From Chthoniobacterales bacterium (GTDB lineage Bacteria > Verrucomicrobiota > Verrucomicrobiae > Chthoniobacterales > UBA10450), in assembly GCA_003244125.1 (NCBI GenBank), contig QHBL01000218.1, positions 1 through 9,443 on the forward strand: a stretch of DNA of 9,443 bases, read 5' to 3'. The position numbers were made by a program, and so were the translations under genes. Below, in pieces: positions 5,886 to 9,443 of the stretch. Position 1 is the stretch's first letter, and each line of letters opens with the position of its first letter. Under the pieces are notes generated by a model. That model ran no database searches, had not been told where the DNA came from, and saw only the letters and a program-made list of their open reading frames with translations.

Positions 5886-7391
5886 ATGAAACGCGTCTTT
5901 GGGTTGGAGACGGAATTTGGGATCACGGTAGAGGGGACGGAAGCCGTGGATGTGGTGGCGGAATCGATCGCGCTCGTGCGGAGCTATACCGAGCATGGGT
6001 CGCTCATGAAGTGGGATTACCAGCACGAAGATCCACACCGGGATGCGCGCGGATTTCGAGCTCCCACTTTAAGGCAGGACACGGACGAATCCGCCTACTA
6101 TGAAATAGACAAGAATCGTCCGCTCAGTTTTCAGGAAATCAAGAGCGACCTCGTGCTTTCCAATGGCGCGCGCTTCTACAACGACCACGCCCATCCGGAA
6201 TACTCGACACCGGAATGCACCACCCTGCGGCAACTAGTAGCCCAGGACAAGGCGGGAGAACGAATCCTCGCGGAATGTGCCCGCCGCCGCGATGCTCACT
6301 TACCCGAAGGGCAGCATGTACAGCTATATAAGAACAACACAGACTTTCTCGGACATAGCTACGGTTGCCACGATAACTACTTAATGCGCCGCGACGTCCC
6401 GTGGGATCATCTGGTTAGTGGGACACTGCCATTCCTCATCACGCGGCAAATCTTCGCCGGCGCCGGCAAGATGGGACTGGAATCAGAATGCGCGCCGAAT
6501 GAGCCGGGAGTTTACCAGATCTCGCAGCGCGCCGATTTCTTCACCGTCCTGGTCAGCATCGATACCATGAATCGCCGGCCACTGGTAAATACCCGAGACG
6601 AGCCACATGCCGACACGAGCAAGTATCGGCGCTTTCATATCATCATCGGTGACTCCAACATGAGTGAATGGGCGGCGGCGATGAAGGTCGGTACAACCTC
6701 GCTCGTGCTGGAGTTGATCGAGCGGGGCGAGGCGCCGGCCATTGAAATCGCGCAGCCGATCAGCGCGACAAAGTCAATTAGTCGCGATCAAAGTTACCAG
6801 TGGATCCTGGAATTGCGCGACGGGCGCAAGATTTCGGCGATTGACGTGCAGCGGCTTTACCTGCGTGCGGCGGAGCGCGTAGCTAACGAGTCTCAGGAGG
6901 CGCAATGGGTCTGGCGGGAATGGAAGGAGGCGCTGGATGATCTCGAGCGGGACGTGGCCCGGTGCCGCGACCGCGTCGATTGGATCGCGAAGAAGTTTCT
7001 GCTCATGTCGTTGCAGAAGGAAGAGAAACTGGCGTGGACGGATCCGTGGCTCCAGGCCATCGATCTGGAATACCATAACGTTGGGCTGGAGCGCGGCCTC
7101 TATTACGAGTTGCTGCGGCAGGGGTCGATGCGACGGGTGGTGAGCGACGAGGAGATTCATACCGCCATTTTCTCGCCGCCCGAAACCACGCGGGCCTTTT
7201 TCCGCGGCCGCGCGGTGGCGCGGTTCAACGAGCAGATTGAGTCAATTCAGTGGAACGAAATTGCCTTTCGCGACAACGGACGATCGCTGCGTCGGGTGGC
7301 GCTGCCGGAACCTGCCGACGACAGCTTGAATGGAATCGTTCGCGACAGCGGCGGATACTCAGAGTTTCTGCGAAGTCTGGATCACGCTTGA
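5886..7391 (+). CDS. dop: Depupylase / Pup deamidase Dop
   Basis: Dop is a glutamine-synthetase-fold enzyme of the cytoplasm. It removes Pup from tagged proteins and, where Pup ends in Gln, converts that Gln to Glu so that PafA can ligate it. The 501 residues match the usual size of about 500. GLETEFGI (residues 6-13) gives the Mg/ATP-binding glutamates E8 and E10. The segment WDYQHEDPHRDARGF (43-57) lies in the Dop-specific loop that PafA lacks. NDHAHPEYSTPE (99-110) contains Asp100, equivalent to the catalytic aspartate of Dop. KNNTDFLGHSYGCHDNYL, NTRDEPHAD and GDSNMSEW are further conserved blocks. Several of these read more like PafA than actinobacterial Dop, but the loop and the DHAHPEYS motif decide for Dop. 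The ATG at 5886 begins with the canonical MKRVFG and is clear. Pup and PafA genes are not nearby. Actinobacterial clusters place dop next to mpa; here two exported-protein genes intervene. Confidence 0.93.
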   Translation: MKRVFGLETEFGITVEGTEAVDVVAESIALVRSYTEHGSLMKWDYQHEDPHRDARGFRAPTLRQDTDESAYYEIDKNRPLSFQEIKSDLVLSNGARFYNDHAHPEYSTPECTTLRQLVAQDKAGERILAECARRRDAHLPEGQHVQLYKNNTDFLGHSYGCHDNYLMRRDVPWDHLVSGTLPFLITRQIFAGAGKMGLESECAPNEPGVYQISQRADFFTVLVSIDTMNRRPLVNTRDEPHADTSKYRRFHIIIGDSNMSEWAAAMKVGTTSLVLELIERGEAPAIEIAQPISATKSISRDQSYQWILELRDGRKISAIDVQRLYLRAAERVANESQEAQWVWREWKEALDDLERDVARCRDRVDWIAKKFLLMSLQKEEKLAWTDPWLQAIDLEYHNVGLERGLYYELLRQGSMRRVVSDEEIHTAIFSPPETTRAFFRGRAVARFNEQIESIQWNEIAFRDNGRSLRRVALPEPADDSLNGIVRDSGGYSEFLRSLDHA

Positions 7392-7442
7392 CCCGGCGCT
7401 TGCAAGGCGGGCAAATAGAGCTTTGTTAATTCGAGGGGAACC

Positions 7443-9173
7443 ATGGGCAGAACTGTGCGAGCTGTTTTCACTCTACTGATCGTAGCACTGGCGTCGCCGG
7501 CGCTGGCGTTCACGCAAATCATTGTTTTCGGCGACAGCCTGTCCGATGATGGCAATGTGGCCCACCGGACGCGTGGTACGGTCGGGTTCAGCTATCCGAG
7601 CGTCACCTTCAACTATAGCAGCTACCGGTTTACTAACGACTTCAATACTAATCCAGGTTCGCGCCTCTATCAGGGAACGTGGCACGAGCAACTGGCGAGG
7701 ACCTTTCTGCATCTGCCTGTGGCGACGAACAGCCTGGACCGCGGGACAGACTACGCCTTCGGGGGCGCAACGACGAAAGATGGGACGCAGGAGCGCACCG
7801 TCATCAACAATCCCACGCCATTCGGCGGGGGCGATATCGCCATCACCATTGATAACATTGGCCAGCAGGTTGACGATTACCTCGCTACTCATCGGCCGGA
7901 TGCCAGCGCTCTCTACGCCATCTGGGGCGGCGGGAATGACCTCTTCGATGACGATAGCTCAGCTAATGTCACTGCTACGGCCAACCGCGTAGGCGCGCTC
8001 ATTCAACGCCTCGCGCGAGCGGGCGCGCGCAATTTCCTCGTGCCGAATGTGCCGCCTTTGGGTGCAGTGCCGAACTCCTTCGGGAACCCGGCGAGTGTTA
8101 CTACACTGGATCAAGCTTCCTATAGCTATCGCAACCAGCTTTACGCAGTCATCGCTTCTACCAGGAATACTCTCGCGGCGAGTGGTATCTCGATTCGGGT
8201 CTACACACTTGACGTGTGGTTAAATACTATCCGCATCCTGGCGGAACCGAACAAGTATGGCTTGGTTGATGTGATTCATCCGGCGCAAGGTGAGTCAGTT
8301 AATCCGGATCAGTTCCTTTACTGGGACGATATTCACCCAACTACTGCGGGTCACTACCAGATCGCGAGAGAAGCGGCACGGCTGATCAGCGGTCAAGTGC
8401 CAGCGCTTGGCCGCGCCACGAATATCTCTACCCGCGGCTGGGTCGGGACAGGTGATAATGTTCTCATCGGCGGGTTTATCATTAGCGGAACCCAGCCTAA
8501 GAGAGTGATCGTACGGGCACTGGGTCCATCGCTGAGTTCATTCGGCGTTCCGGGTGTGCTGGTCGATCCCAACGTTACGCTCTTTAATAGTAGAGGCGCG
8601 CCCATCGCAGCTAACGACAATTGGCAATCATCGCAGGCGAGCGCGATCGCGGCAACTGGCCGCGCGCCAGGAGATATTCGTGAGGCAGCTATTGTTCTAA
8701 CTCTGGCGCCGGGCGCGTACACCGCGGTAGTGAGTGGGCAGGGCGGTGGAATTGCGTTGGTTGATCTTTACGATCTGGACGTGGCGGCTAACTCAACTTT
8801 CCGCAATGTGAGTACGCGCGGCTTTACTGGGACGGGAGACAATGTCCTGATTGGCGGGCTAATTATTGGAAGTGGCGAACCACCAGTGGTGATGTTGCGA
8901 GCGCTTGGTCCGTCGTTAAGTCACTTCGGCATCACCCAGCCACTCCAGGATCCGACCTTGGAATTGCACAATTCGAACGGAGCGGTGATCGCCTACAACG
9001 ATGACTGGGCGAGCTCGGCTTCCACCGCAAAAAAGGCGGCTTTGCTGGAACCGGGAGACACTCGCGAGCCCGCAATCATAGTTTCGCTGCCTGCGGGCAA
9101 CTACACCGCAGTTGTGCGCGGGAGAAATGGCACGTCCGGCGTAGCTCTGGTGGAAGCATACCGGTTGCAGTGA
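7443..9173 (+). CDS. Secreted GDSL family esterase/lipase with two C-terminal beta repeats
   Basis: This is a predicted extracellular SGNH/GDSL hydrolase acting on an ester substrate that cannot be named from sequence. The 576-residue product begins with a signal peptide (MGRTVRAVFTLLIVALASPALA, cleavage before FTQ). The catalytic domain (about 23-320) shows block I FGDSLSDDGN with nucleophile Ser32, block III GGGND (Asn165) and block V DDIHPT with Asp295 and His298. This layout is the one found in the lipase/acylhydrolase branch that also includes autotransporter esterases. Instead of a beta-barrel, the C-terminus has two similar modules of about 120 residues (327-446 and 455-576). A strong Shine-Dalgarno sequence GAGGGGA (7433-7439) sits 3 nt before the ATG, 51 bp after dop. 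The gene is convergent with the aminotransferase, with 9 bp between stop codons. Confidence 0.9.
   Translation: MGRTVRAVFTLLIVALASPALAFTQIIVFGDSLSDDGNVAHRTRGTVGFSYPSVTFNYSSYRFTNDFNTNPGSRLYQGTWHEQLARTFLHLPVATNSLDRGTDYAFGGATTKDGTQERTVINNPTPFGGGDIAITIDNIGQQVDDYLATHRPDASALYAIWGGGNDLFDDDSSANVTATANRVGALIQRLARAGARNFLVPNVPPLGAVPNSFGNPASVTTLDQASYSYRNQLYAVIASTRNTLAASGISIRVYTLDVWLNTIRILAEPNKYGLVDVIHPAQGESVNPDQFLYWDDIHPTTAGHYQIAREAARLISGQVPALGRATNISTRGWVGTGDNVLIGGFIISGTQPKRVIVRALGPSLSSFGVPGVLVDPNVTLFNSRGAPIAANDNWQSSQASAIAATGRAPGDIREAAIVLTLAPGAYTAVVSGQGGGIALVDLYDLDVAANSTFRNVSTRGFTGTGDNVLIGGLIIGSGEPPVVMLRALGPSLSHFGITQPLQDPTLELHNSNGAVIAYNDDWASSASTAKKAALLEPGDTREPAIIVSLPAGNYTAVVRGRNGTSGVALVEAYRLQ
8421..8780 (+). 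repeat. C-terminal beta module, copy 1 (in GDSL esterase)
   Basis: Residues 327-446 of the esterase. Conserved blocks in order are NISTRGW, GTGDNVLIGG, RALGPSLSSFG, DPNVTLFNS, ANDNW, GAYTAVVSG and a closing LVDLYDLD. The pattern is that of a compact all-beta domain. I recognise the same blocks from C-termini of many secreted proteins in Verrucomicrobiota, where their role (adhesion, stability or secretion) is not established. Confidence 0.8.
8805..9170 (+). repeat. C-terminal beta module, copy 2 (in GDSL esterase)
   Basis: Residues 455-576 of the esterase, with the same blocks as copy 1: NVSTRGF, GTGDNVLIGG, RALGPSLSHFG, DPTLELHNS, YNDDW, GNYTAVVRG and a closing LVEAYRLQ at the very C-terminus. 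The two copies are clearly related in protein and recognisable in DNA, but third positions differ widely, so the duplication is not recent. Confidence 0.8.
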
Positions 9174-9182
9174 GCGGCGGGG

Positions 9183-9443
9183 CTAAACTGATACGGCGCG
9201 GCGTTGAGCGGCACGACGCGAGCTAAGCGCGGCGCGGACAAAGTTGTTGCCAAGTTCCCACATCGGTCCGGGGAATTTGCGGCACTCAGTCAGCACGCTG
9301 TCGAGGGCGTTGACGAAGAGTGCGATCTCTTTCTCGCCGATGATGAGCGGTGGCAGAATCTTGAGGACGTCCATAGCATGACCGGCGACCTGTGTAAGAA
9401 TGCGATGTTTGCTGAGCATCTGAGTCACGACCATTTGGGCGAA
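9183..9443 (-). CDS. C-terminal part of a class III (PLP-dependent) aminotransferase
   Basis: The frame is open from the right edge of the window to a TAG at 9185-9183, giving the last 86 residues. The sequence LSKHRILTQVAGHAMDVLKI followed by LPPLIIGEKEI and FVNALDSVL is the C-terminal block of fold-type I, class III aminotransferases (acetylornithine, ornithine, putrescine and related aminotransferases). The enzyme transfers an amino group from a substrate amine to a 2-oxo acid in the cytoplasm. The PLP lysine and substrate-binding residues lie outside the window, so the substrate cannot be decided. After the conserved block there is an extra tail of about 35 residues rich in Arg and Ala, longer than usual for acetylornithine aminotransferase. 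An internal ATG at 9434 is not the start. Confidence 0.8.
   Translation of the reverse strand, partial: FAQMVVTQMLSKHRILTQVAGHAMDVLKILPPLIIGEKEIALFVNALDSVLTECRKFPGPMWELGNNFVRAALSSRRAAQRRAVSV

Noticed and set aside
7388..7430. Promoter for the esterase in the 51-bp gap after dop
   Set aside because: TTGACC and TTGCAA are present, but no -10 box of acceptable quality lies at 16-18 bp from either; co-transcription with dop is as likely.
7443..9173. Autotransporter reading of the GDSL esterase
   Set aside because: The C-terminus consists of two soluble-looking beta modules and does not end in an amphipathic beta-barrel with a terminal aromatic residue.

Overview
The window is about 58-60% GC by eye and looks like chromosome from a soil- or sediment-type member of the Verrucomicrobiota, close to Chthoniobacterales. 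This placement is an inference. It rests on a pupylation-proteasome system (ARC/Mpa ATPase and Dop) beside a PEP-CTERM surface protein, a secreted GDSL esterase with a tandem C-terminal beta domain of a kind I associate with that group, and GTAG-headed palindromic repeats. No phage, plasmid, IS transposase or CRISPR signal was seen.

Layout. Positions 2-433 hold the 3' end of a gene for a probably surface-exposed protein: a low-complexity Ala/Ser/Pro linker followed by one beta-sandwich-like domain. Positions 434-864 are non-coding apart from a tRNA-Asp(GUC) gene on the minus strand (565-638) with a plausible promoter. The tRNA is flanked by REP-like palindromes that begin with GTAG. Positions 865-1209 hold a small coding-like frame of unknown function. 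From 1289 a near-perfect sigma70-type promoter drives the proteasomal ATPase ARC/Mpa (1338-3083). It is followed on the same strand by a secreted DUF885 family metallopeptidase (3128-4897), a PEP-CTERM protein gene broken by a -1 frameshift at a T7 run (4963-5810), Dop (5886-7391) and a secreted GDSL esterase (7443-9173). The window ends with the C-terminal part of a class III aminotransferase on the minus strand (9183-9443), convergent with the esterase and only 9 bp from it.

How the genes fit together. ARC unfolds pupylated proteins in the cytoplasm, and Dop deamidates Pup or removes it from substrates, so these two belong to one pathway. The genes for Pup, the ligase PafA and the 20S subunits PrcA/PrcB are not in the window. 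Two genes for exported proteins lie between arc and dop, which is unlike the compact actinobacterial cluster. The DUF885 peptidase, PEP-CTERM protein and GDSL esterase all carry signal peptides and act outside the cytoplasm. Their place beside arc and dop may be incidental.

Points most worth a second look are the ARC C-terminus, which lacks the usual QYL docking tail; the mix of Dop and PafA signatures in Dop; the frameshift at a formal T-TTT-TTT slippery heptamer; and the GTAG palindromes around the tRNA.
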